DNA of 5,436 bases. Source: DTU049 sp033809015 (GTDB lineage: Bacteria; Bacteroidota; Bacteroidia; Bacteroidales; DTU049). Position numbers and translations under genes: made by a program. This document shows positions 1 through 5,436 of the stretch, in pieces; the stretch's first letter is position 1, and every line of letters begins with the position of its first letter. The stretch covers positions 1 through 5,436 of the forward strand of contig JAPXMM010000156.1 of NCBI GenBank assembly GCA_033809015.1, given 5' to 3'. The notes beneath the pieces are model-generated. The model saw only the letters and a list, made by a program, of their open reading frames with translations. It was not told where the DNA came from and did not search any database.

Positions 1-166
1 CACTAGGGTCTATGTGATTTTTTAATAATTCTATTCTGTCTGGTTTAATATCATAGCCTATCACATGTATTTGTTTAGCAAAAGCTAAAGCAATAGGCAA
101 GCCTACATAACCTAACCCAATAACTCCGATAGAAGTTTTTTTAGATTTTAAATCTTCTGATATCAT
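1..166 (-). CDS. wbpA: Nucleotide-sugar 6-dehydrogenase, N-terminus only (probable UDP-GlcNAc 6-dehydrogenase, WbpA role)
   Basis: Fifty-five codons are visible before the left window edge cuts the gene. The N-terminus carries the NAD-binding Rossmann signature of the UDP-glucose/GDP-mannose dehydrogenase family: GVIGLGYVGLP at residues 14-24, then a second strand ending in GYD with Asp39, the usual ribose-binding acid. Family members oxidise C6 of a UDP-sugar to the uronic acid in two NAD-dependent steps. The short spacing between the glycine loop and the Asp, and the following ELLKNHIDPS stretch, look more like the WbpO/TviB/CapL branch than UDP-glucose dehydrogenase, but this is from memory. 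Next to wbpB, wbpD and wbpE, the likely substrate is UDP-GlcNAc, giving UDP-GlcNAcA, the first step of the pathway. The start ATG (166-164) overlaps the wbpB stop as ATGA, which suggests translational coupling. The substrate is inferred from context; the catalytic Cys and the C-terminal domain lie outside the window. Confidence 0.87.
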   Translation of the reverse strand, partial: MISEDLKSKKTSIGVIGLGYVGLPIALAFAKQIHVIGYDIKPDRIELLKNHIDPS

Positions 167-1128
167 AATTCTTTAATAATTTGTTTTGCAATAGGATGAA
201 GCTCGCCGTGATGAATATTTGGTGTGGCATTACGAATAGAATGTGCTAATTCTATTGATGCACGAACATCCTCTGGAGTGAAACCTCTACCAGCTAAAAT
301 TTCTTTATAGCTCATAGTATGTAACTCTGTGAAGCCCTCAGAGAATTCAAATTCTTCATTATTTAATAAAATAGAACGATAAGTTCTTTTACCCTCAATA
401 ATAGCTTTTTCTGGTAAATCTGATGAATTAATGGATAAGAACCATCGAACGCGAGCTTTTTCTAATTCTAAATAGCCGGCAGCCCTATCTTTATTATGAA
501 AATGAACATATGAATTTTCTACTTTACCAAAAATCCATAATAACATATCAAAAAAATGAATTCCTATATTAGTAGCTATGCCACCGGACTTAGCATTATC
601 ACCTTTCCATGAATAATAATACCAATTACCACGAGAAGTGATGTAGGTAAGATCTATATCTACTTTATGATCATTAGCAGAGCTATCGATTTGTTTTTTT
701 AATTCTTTGATTTTATCATGTAATCGCAGTTGTAGAATGGTATTAATCTTAAAGCCTGTTTCCTTTTCTATTACTTGTAAGGCATCTATATTCCATGGAT
801 TGAGTACAAGAGGCTTCTCGCAAATTGCATTTGCTTGATTCCTAAGTGCTAATCTGATATGAGCATCATGCAAATAATTAGGAGAACAAATACTGACGTA
901 ATGAATTTTTTTATCTTCTCCTAAACGTCTCAATTTATCTAAATGTCTATCGAAGCGTTCTGGTTCTCTGAAATAATCAGCTTCAGGAGAATATGAATCT
1001 ATTATGCCAATGCTATCAAATGGATCCAAAACAGCAAGAAGTTTATTGCCAGTATCTTTGATAGCTTTCATATGCCTAGGAGCTATATAACCTGCTGCTC
1101 CTATAATAGCAAAATTAAATTTATTCAT
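163..1128 (-). CDS. wbpB: UDP-N-acetyl-2-amino-2-deoxyglucuronate 3-dehydrogenase (Gfo/Idh/MocA family, WbpB/WlbA)
   Basis: This 321-residue cytoplasmic oxidoreductase is the usual length for WbpB/WlbA. The N-terminal Rossmann fold starts at once with AIIGAAGYIAPRHMKAIKDT (residues 7-26), which closely resembles Pseudomonas WbpB. SICSPNYLH (79-87) and CEKPL (103-107) follow, the latter holding the family's catalytic Lys105. The C-terminal domain has GGIATNIGIHFFD (182-194), with His191 at the expected catalytic position. In the known family the enzyme oxidises C3 of UDP-GlcNAcA to the 3-keto sugar with tightly bound NAD, and many members recycle the cofactor by reducing 2-oxoglutarate to 2-hydroxyglutarate. 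The product is unstable and is passed to the aminotransferase WbpE, encoded two genes upstream. The start ATG at 1128 overlaps the wbpD stop (ATGA), and the stop overlaps the wbpA start in the same way. No frame damage or missing motif is seen. Confidence 0.93.
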   Translation of the reverse strand: MNKFNFAIIGAAGYIAPRHMKAIKDTGNKLLAVLDPFDSIGIIDSYSPEADYFREPERFDRHLDKLRRLGEDKKIHYVSICSPNYLHDAHIRLALRNQANAICEKPLVLNPWNIDALQVIEKETGFKINTILQLRLHDKIKELKKQIDSSANDHKVDIDLTYITSRGNWYYYSWKGDNAKSGGIATNIGIHFFDMLLWIFGKVENSYVHFHNKDRAAGYLELEKARVRWFLSINSSDLPEKAIIEGKRTYRSILLNNEEFEFSEGFTELHTMSYKEILAGRGFTPEDVRASIELAHSIRNATPNIHHGELHPIAKQIIKEL

Positions 1129-1703
1129 TTTATTCTAATTATTTTATTATCTTTTAATTGATATATTTGATGACTTTCTGGACATTCTGCTATATTATTA
1201 TTATCGAAAAATAATCTATGACCATATTCACTCATCCATCCTATTTGCCTGGCTGGTGTTCCTACAACTAAAGCATAAGGAGGCACATTTTTAGTAACTA
1301 CAGCTCCAGCTCCGACAAAAGAATATTCACCTAATTCTACTCCACAAACTATTGTAGCATTAGCACCTACAGTAGCTCCCTTACGGAGTATAGTTGCTTG
1401 ATATTGATCTTTTCTAACAATAGCACTACGAGGATTAATAATATTAGTAAAAACCATACTAGGACCTAGAAATACATCATCTTCGCAAATAACACCTGTA
1501 TAAAGAGAAACATTATTTTGTACTTTTACATTATTTCCTAAACGTACCCCAGTAGCTACAAATACATTTTGCCCTAGTGAACAATTTTCACCAATGTAAG
1601 CACCAGGCATAATGTGGCAAAAATGCCAAATTTTAGTTCCTTTTTCTATAGTAGCTCCTTCATCAATTACAGCAGTAGGATGTGCATAATATTCAATACT
1701 CAT
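1125..1703 (-). CDS. wbpD: UDP-2-acetamido-3-amino-2,3-dideoxy-glucuronate N-acetyltransferase (left-handed beta-helix, WbpD/WlbB)
   Basis: This 192-residue protein is built almost entirely of hexapeptide repeats from about residue 8 to 150, with the [I/V/L]-G-x4 rhythm of a left-handed beta-helix (AVIDEGATIEKGTKIW, YIGENCSLGQNVFV, TVGANATIVCGVELGEY and others). The helix is interrupted by a loop around GPSMVFTNIINPRS (80-93), the region that shapes the active site in WbpD/WlbB. It ends in VVGTPARQIGWMSEYGHRL (146-164), a very typical family tail. The last 28 residues form a short extra segment with a single CPES. Known homologues are cytoplasmic trimers that transfer acetyl from acetyl-CoA to the C3 amine, making UDP-GlcNAc3NAcA. 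The gene begins 2 bp after the wbpE stop and overlaps wbpB by 4 bp, so it is mid-operon. Serine O-acetyltransferases and sugar 4-N-acetyltransferases share the fold, but the motifs and neighbours favour WbpD. Confidence 0.93.
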   Translation of the reverse strand: MSIEYYAHPTAVIDEGATIEKGTKIWHFCHIMPGAYIGENCSLGQNVFVATGVRLGNNVKVQNNVSLYTGVICEDDVFLGPSMVFTNIINPRSAIVRKDQYQATILRKGATVGANATIVCGVELGEYSFVGAGAVVTKNVPPYALVVGTPARQIGWMSEYGHRLFFDNNNIAECPESHQIYQLKDNKIIRIK

Positions 1704-1705
1704 AC

Positions 1706-2845
1706 TTATTTATTTATAAATTCTAAAACTGAACTAGTAATATATTCTAATTGTTCCTCATCTAGCTCTGTATGCATGGGTAGAGAAAAAACAACTTTGG
1801 ATAAATGTTCAGCAATTGGATAATTCTCATCAGGTTTCACATAATGCTGATAAGCTTTTTGCAAATGTATAGGTACAGGATAATAAATCATAGCAGGTAT
1901 TTGCTTTTCTTTCAGAAAATCTATCAACTCATCTCTTGAAAAATCTATAGCCTGCAAAGTATATTGATGAAAAACATGAGAAGATTTAGTAAAACGTGCA
2001 GGAATTTTTAGCTTTGGCTCATTAGCAAAAGCATTATCATAATAAGCTGCTGCATTTTGCCTAGCAGCAATATAATTATCTAAATATTGCAATTTTACTT
2101 TTAAAATAGCAGCTTGTAAAGTATCTAAACGAGAATTAACTCCAATGTAGTCATGATAGTAACGTCTTTTCATACCATGATTTACGATATAACTTAGTTT
2201 TTCAGCTAATGCATCAGAATTAGTAAATAGAGCACCACCATCACCATAACAACCTAAATTTTTAGAAGGGAAAAAAGAAGTACAGCCGATATCACCGATA
2301 GTACCAGATTTAGCAATTTTACCATCAGAAAAATGAAATTCAGCACCTATTGCTTGAGCATTGTCTTCTATTATATAAAGATTATTTTCTTTAGCTATAT
2401 TCATTATTTCCTCCATATCAGCACATTGGCCAAAAAGATGAACTGGAATAATAGCTTTAGTATTTTTAGTAATGGCTTTTTTCAAATCATCTACATTGAT
2501 ATTAAAAGTATCTAGATTTACCTCGACAAAAACTGGTTTGAGACCGAGTAGAGCTACAACCTCTACAGTAGAAATGAAAGTAAATGTAGGAGTGATAACT
2601 TCATCGCCGGGTTTCAGGTCAAGAGACATTAAAGACATTAAAGCTATTTGCAATGCATCAGTACCATTAGCACATGTTATCACGTGCTTTACATTTAAAT
2701 ATTTTTCTAGATCTTGTTTAAAATCATTTACAGCAGGACCATTGATAAAAGCTGTAGAATCTATTACTTGCTGTATAGCACTGTCTATTTGAGTTTTGAT
2801 ATTTTGATACTGCCTTTGCAGATCAACCATTTTAATAGGTTTCAT
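1706..2845 (-). CDS. wbpE: UDP-2-acetamido-2-deoxy-3-oxo-glucuronate aminotransferase (DegT/DnrJ/EryC1 family, WbpE/WlbC)
   Basis: This is a PLP-dependent fold-type I aminotransferase of 379 residues, counted from the ATG at 2845. Visible motifs are CANGTDALQIA (58-68, phosphate binding), IIEDNAQAIGA (158-168, with Asp161 for the pyridine nitrogen), SFFPSKNLGCYGDGGA (190-205, with Lys195 as the Schiff-base lysine) and GVNSRLDTLQAAIL (235-248). These match Pseudomonas WbpE closely, apart from a roughly five-residue insertion before the lysine. Family members move an amino group, usually from glutamate, to C3 of the keto sugar made by WbpB. The product is then acetylated by WbpD. The frame stays open to a TTG at 2860, but that codon lies inside the putative -7 promoter box. 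MKPIKMVDL from the ATG at 2845 resembles the normal start of Bacteroidota homologues; another in-frame ATG lies at 2830. It is the first gene of the cassette. Confidence 0.93.
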   Translation of the reverse strand: MKPIKMVDLQRQYQNIKTQIDSAIQQVIDSTAFINGPAVNDFKQDLEKYLNVKHVITCANGTDALQIALMSLMSLDLKPGDEVITPTFTFISTVEVVALLGLKPVFVEVNLDTFNINVDDLKKAITKNTKAIIPVHLFGQCADMEEIMNIAKENNLYIIEDNAQAIGAEFHFSDGKIAKSGTIGDIGCTSFFPSKNLGCYGDGGALFTNSDALAEKLSYIVNHGMKRRYYHDYIGVNSRLDTLQAAILKVKLQYLDNYIAARQNAAAYYDNAFANEPKLKIPARFTKSSHVFHQYTLQAIDFSRDELIDFLKEKQIPAMIYYPVPIHLQKAYQHYVKPDENYPIAEHLSKVVFSLPMHTELDEEQLEYITSSVLEFINK

Positions 2846-2857
2846 TAAAGTTTTTTG

Positions 2858-2890
2858 CAAAATTAAAAATTTTTTCGTTAAAAAATCAAA
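2858..2890 (-). promoter_or_regulatory. Bacteroidota-type promoter for the wbpEDBA operon
   Basis: On the minus strand TTTG (2890-2887) is followed after 21 bp by TAATTTTG (2865-2858), a perfect match to the Bacteroidota TAnnTTTG -7 element with the TTG -33 element at normal spacing. Transcription would start about 5-7 bases further on, near 2851-2853. That leaves only a handful of untranslated bases before the ATG at 2845, or about 22 before the ATG at 2830. It lies in the 78-bp gap after the 759-residue gene, so the sugar cassette can be transcribed independently. The consensus is established knowledge; use of this copy is inferred. Confidence 0.65.
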
Positions 2891-2902
2891 AAATCATAAA
2901 TT

Positions 2903-2931
2903 AAAGATATATTTTTTTAGTATTTATCTTT
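2903..2931 (-). terminator. Possible weak stem-loop at the 3' end of the 759-residue gene
   Basis: AAAGATA (2903-2909) and TATCTTT (2925-2931) form a 7-bp inverted repeat with a 15-base loop that contains the TAA stop of the upstream gene. On the minus strand it is followed by an A/T-rich stretch with a run of six T. Only one pair is G-C, so the stem would be weak, and in sequence this AT-rich such repeats arise by chance. It is the best candidate for separating the large gene from the wbp operon. Confidence 0.22.
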
Positions 2932-5203
2932 TTATAATTTCTATTTGGTCTTCTTTGCCCAATAATAGCACTAATGAACTATCCCAATATAATGCGTCAA
3001 CAGATTTAATGGTAAACAGATTATCTAATACTTGCATACGAGCTGATAAAATGATAAAATTCCCATCTGGCATTTTGATGATTATCGGTGCATTTTTTTT
3101 AATCCAAGATAATTTATTTTCTTTTGGTATAATAGTACCTTTATATTTGAAATCTTTTACTGTTTTTCCATTATCTTTATCTATCCACGCGATAGTAGAT
3201 TTATTCCACATTATTAATGTATCACCAATAAAAGTGCAATTGTTATAACTGGTATTTTTACCAATAATAGAACCTTGTTTAGGTTGTTTCAAATCAAACA
3301 ATTTGCCTTTAGCATCTATTAAATAAAGTGTAGATTGATTTTGAGAAAAATATAAATCTTTCAATGAATTATTAAACTTATACTGAGCTTGCCTTTCACC
3401 TTTTCTATTATATAAAGTTAAAACATTCTTGTCTGCTACACAAATAAATTCCTTAGTATCCCAAATAGCATAAGTAACCTTAGCATTCATACTAGCTTTA
3501 ATAGTTTTCCATCCTTCAGGAGTTTCTCCATTGCTATTATTATTATGCAAAATCCCATCATTACTAAGGTAAAATAATCGCTGCAATCCATCATCATATT
3601 TAAAAAGTGCATAACCTAAAATTTTAGTTTCCTTTTTCCACTTTAATACGCCAGCCATGTCAAACATGAATATTCCATTATTACTAACTAAAAGTAAGTT
3701 TTCAGAATTATCATTCATTATTAAAACATCAATTATATTATTATCAGGTAAATCGATTTCTACAAAACTACTATTTATTAAACCCTCAATAAAAAAGCTA
3801 TTATCTTGAATATATGTAACATAAAGATTAGTAGGAGAATAAACTAGTTTAAAATCTGAACAATTTTTACAAATTTTGTTATATAGATTTAACACATCTA
3901 CTTTATGATCATCATACGATTTAGCATCCCAAATAAATAATGTTTGAGAATTAATATCTACACTACTCAAAATCCATAAATTACCAAGTTTTTCTTTATT
4001 TAATGAAAAAGGAGAAGGAAAATTCTTTAAAAAAGCTAATTCATTAAATCTAGATGATATATATAGAGAAACATTTTTATAAGCTTCCTTTTGAATAAAT
4101 GGGAAAATACTTTTGCTCAAAGAAACGAATATACTCAAATCATCAAAATAAAATAATAAGGTATCTTTTAGATAAAAATAAGAAAAATTGTTGTGCTTAT
4201 CACGATTATAAAAAATATTTTCATTTGATTTCCATAAATTTTTATTAGTCACATCTAAATGATTATTTAAAAAATTTATAATATTTGTAGTATCCTTACA
4301 TTGCATTATTAGAAGGGGGTTATCATTGATAATACCCTGTAAAATATAGCTTCCAATCAAGTTAGAAAATTCACTATTACTAAACAAATCATTATTAACA
4401 TTTGATAGATAAGAGCTCAAAGCATCGGATAATGTTTTATCTTTAGCTTTATAAATTGTAAAAAATTGATCAACCTGCGATGGTATAATAGATGGATTAA
4501 AGAAATCTTTAGAAGAATTATAATTATTTTTTTGCTTTGGAAAAATCTGATAAAATAACCACAATTCATTTTGCTTATCAATATCGAAATAATAAGTAGT
4601 ATCATAATTTTCAGAAATAAAATTTATGTCCCATTTACTCCATTTACCATTTAGTTTTTTAAATTTTTCTGGATTAATAGCTAAGTGCAATTTAAAATTT
4701 GAATTAAATCTGAAATATTTTTCTACATAATCAATAGAGCTTTTACTAGCAGGCAAATAATTTTTATTTGTAGCAAATAATACAAGTGGAAAATACTGAA
4801 TATCAATTATTTCATTAATATTATTCAAAAATTGAAACTTATTAATTTTTTGAAAACCTATTTTAGCCAAATAATTACTAAATTTATTTTTATTAAAATC
4901 GACATCTACATTAAATATCCAATAAACTTTTGGAGAATCAATAACAAAATAAATTTTTTGAAAAATACTTTGCCAATCCAACATGGAATCAAAAATATTA
5001 GGCAAAAAATTCTTCTTTAAAGTACTATCACTCAAACAGAATTCATAAGCAGACTTATCTACGAGCCATATTTCATCGTAAGAGCTATCAACAATATCTG
5101 ATATATTATGCTTATACACCATTAAATTAGGGAATAAATAAATAGCTAATCCTATAAAAACAGCAATAATCAGGGCTAGAATGACATACCAAAATTTATT
5201 CAT
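2924..5203 (-). CDS. Membrane-anchored protein of unknown function with C-terminal beta-propeller-like region
   Basis: I do not recognise this 759-residue protein. Residues 4-28 form a single hydrophobic segment with no lipobox and no clear cleavage site, so it is probably a signal anchor with the rest outside the cytoplasmic membrane. Residues about 40-480 are mixed alpha/beta and seem to contain two related modules (about 134-222 and 349-430), each with a short 'value' strand, a Ser/Lys-rich helix, a KLHLAIN- or SLYISS-type strand and a closing aromatic strand. This layout recalls the Bacteroidota DUF3352-type proteins, an uncertain likeness from memory. Residues about 488-759 look like propeller blades: VSNNGIFMFD (506-515), YLSNDGILHN (545-554), VADKNVLTLYN (589-599), LIDAKGKLFDL (628-638), AWIDKDNGK (672-680). 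A lone CxxC pair (C445, C448) is present. Base composition is far more AT-rich than in the neighbouring sugar genes. The start is the ATG at 5203, the only one that keeps the anchor whole. Confidence 0.85.
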   Translation of the reverse strand: MNKFWYVILALIIAVFIGLAIYLFPNLMVYKHNISDIVDSSYDEIWLVDKSAYEFCLSDSTLKKNFLPNIFDSMLDWQSIFQKIYFVIDSPKVYWIFNVDVDFNKNKFSNYLAKIGFQKINKFQFLNNINEIIDIQYFPLVLFATNKNYLPASKSSIDYVEKYFRFNSNFKLHLAINPEKFKKLNGKWSKWDINFISENYDTTYYFDIDKQNELWLFYQIFPKQKNNYNSSKDFFNPSIIPSQVDQFFTIYKAKDKTLSDALSSYLSNVNNDLFSNSEFSNLIGSYILQGIINDNPLLIMQCKDTTNIINFLNNHLDVTNKNLWKSNENIFYNRDKHNNFSYFYLKDTLLFYFDDLSIFVSLSKSIFPFIQKEAYKNVSLYISSRFNELAFLKNFPSPFSLNKEKLGNLWILSSVDINSQTLFIWDAKSYDDHKVDVLNLYNKICKNCSDFKLVYSPTNLYVTYIQDNSFFIEGLINSSFVEIDLPDNNIIDVLIMNDNSENLLLVSNNGIFMFDMAGVLKWKKETKILGYALFKYDDGLQRLFYLSNDGILHNNNSNGETPEGWKTIKASMNAKVTYAIWDTKEFICVADKNVLTLYNRKGERQAQYKFNNSLKDLYFSQNQSTLYLIDAKGKLFDLKQPKQGSIIGKNTSYNNCTFIGDTLIMWNKSTIAWIDKDNGKTVKDFKYKGTIIPKENKLSWIKKNAPIIIKMPDGNFIILSARMQVLDNLFTIKSVDALYWDSSLVLLLGKEDQIEIIKR

Positions 5204-5226
5204 TGGATTAACAAGAAATTTTAAGC

Positions 5227-5234
5227 CAAATTAA
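5227..5234 (-). promoter_or_regulatory. Candidate -7 element upstream of the 759-residue gene
   Basis: The minus strand reads TTAATTTG here, one mismatch from TAnnTTTG, and it is the only near-match in the 137-bp divergent gap facing this gene. It would place the transcript start roughly 15-20 bases before the ATG at 5203, a typical leader length for the phylum. No TTG is found at the expected upstream spacing, so the support is weak. Confidence 0.25.
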
Positions 5235-5288
5235 TAAAATAAAGTGAAATGAAAGGTAAACGAAAAATAATTAATTTATAAATATATA

Positions 5289-5321
5289 TTGGATTAATAA
5301 CTATAAATTTTTATATCTTTG
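5289..5321 (+). promoter_or_regulatory. Bacteroidota-type promoter for the rightward gene at 5341
   Basis: TTG at 5289-5291 is followed after 22 bp by TATCTTTG at 5314-5321, a perfect TAnnTTTG -7 element. The predicted transcript start near 5326-5328 gives a short leader of about 13-15 A/T-rich bases before the ATG at 5341, with no Shine-Dalgarno motif, as is usual in Bacteroidota. The -7 box overlaps the right arm of a 14-base AT dyad (5302-5315). Confidence 0.65.
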
Positions 5322-5340
5322 TAAAAAAATTATTAAAATT

Positions 5341-5436
5341 ATGAAACAGATAATCGAAGACGTAGACGAGTATATCTCTATGAGTAAGCAAGAGAATTTA
5401 GCATTTTTAGATAATCTATACAATTTATTGATAGAG
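5341..5436 (+). CDS. Start of a rightward gene, function uncertain (possibly DUF1801/YdhG-like)
   Basis: Thirty-two codons are open from the ATG at 5341 to the window edge, so the gene is truncated by the window. It is divergent from the 759-residue gene. The visible N-terminus, MKQIIEDVDEYIS and then a predicted helix ending FLDNLYNLLIE, is acidic and soluble, with no signal peptide. The 'xxDEYIS...L..L...I.E' pattern is reminiscent of DUF1801/YdhG-type small proteins, which begin with a similar helix pair, but 32 residues are too few to be sure. That it is a real gene rests mainly on the well-formed promoter just upstream, the proper start spacing and a less AT-rich codon choice (GAC, GTA, GAG, AAG) than the flanking intergenic sequence. 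Confidence 0.6.
   Translation, partial: MKQIIEDVDEYISMSKQENLAFLDNLYNLLIE

Noticed and set aside
1614..1823. Plus-strand open frame of 69 codons across the wbpD/wbpE junction
   Set aside because: It lies antisense to two well-supported genes, its protein is Ser-rich and low in complexity, and it has no promoter. Shadow frame.
2333..2792. Two overlapping plus-strand open frames inside wbpE
   Set aside because: Both are antisense to conserved aminotransferase motifs and have no recognisable protein features.
2846..2860. TTG at 2860 as the wbpE start, adding five residues (MQKTL)
   Set aside because: It overlaps the predicted -7 promoter box, and an ATG 15 bases downstream gives a start that resembles homologues.
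2846..2923. Small RNA, riboswitch or tRNA in the gap upstream of wbpE
   Set aside because: The 78 bp are nearly all A and T, with no GC-containing stems or conserved RNA motif.
2955..3248. Plus-strand open frame of 97 codons opposite the C-terminus of the 759-residue gene
   Set aside because: It is antisense to the propeller-like region, with no promoter and no family-like motif.
4417..5020. Short Ile/Lys-rich open frames within the 759-residue gene (minus 4417-4605, plus 4832-5020)
   Set aside because: They arise from the extreme AT content and conflict with the long intact frame.
5302..5315. Dyad TATAAA-TT-TTTATA just before the rightward -7 box, considered as an operator
   Set aside because: Six-base all-AT arms are expected by chance in this intergenic region, and no second copy or GC-containing half-site is seen.
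1..5436. Mobile element, CRISPR array, phage or toxin-antitoxin signal
   Set aside because: No transposase, integrase, direct repeat array, terminal inverted repeat or small paired genes were found on either strand.

Overview
The window looks like a low-GC member of the Bacteroidota. Two things support this. Two intergenic gaps carry the characteristic Bacteroidota promoter (a TTG element about 20 bases upstream of TAnnTTTG), and start codons are preceded by A/T-rich sequence rather than a Shine-Dalgarno motif. The coding sequence is AT-rich and the proteins are rich in Lys, Asn and Ile. I cannot name the genus.

Layout. Positions 1-2845, minus strand, read right to left, hold a tight four-gene nucleotide-sugar cassette in the order wbpE (aminotransferase), wbpD (N-acetyltransferase), wbpB (3-dehydrogenase) and wbpA (6-dehydrogenase, cut by the left edge). 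The spacings are 2 bp, a 4-bp ATGA overlap and another 4-bp ATGA overlap, so this is one transcription unit. A strong-looking promoter sits immediately upstream of wbpE at 2858-2890. Together the four enzymes match the known route from UDP-GlcNAc via UDP-GlcNAcA and its 3-keto form to UDP-2,3-diacetamido-2,3-dideoxy-glucuronic acid, a precursor for O-antigen or other surface polysaccharide. The epimerase (WbpI) and glycosyltransferases are not in view.

Positions 2924-5203, minus strand, encode a 759-residue protein I do not recognise. It has one N-terminal membrane anchor, a middle region that seems to contain two related modules, and a C-terminal half that reads like a beta-propeller. It is much more AT-rich than the sugar genes. 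It lies upstream of wbpE in the same direction, but a 78-bp gap with its own promoter (and possibly a weak terminator) separates them, so co-function is not implied.

Positions 5204-5340 are a divergent intergenic region. From 5341 to the right edge a plus-strand gene begins, with only 32 codons visible behind a good Bacteroidota promoter. Its N-terminus weakly resembles DUF1801/YdhG-type proteins.

No RNA gene, CRISPR array, insertion sequence or phage feature is seen. The only candidate for something undescribed is the 759-residue membrane-anchored protein. The sugar cassette is a known system.
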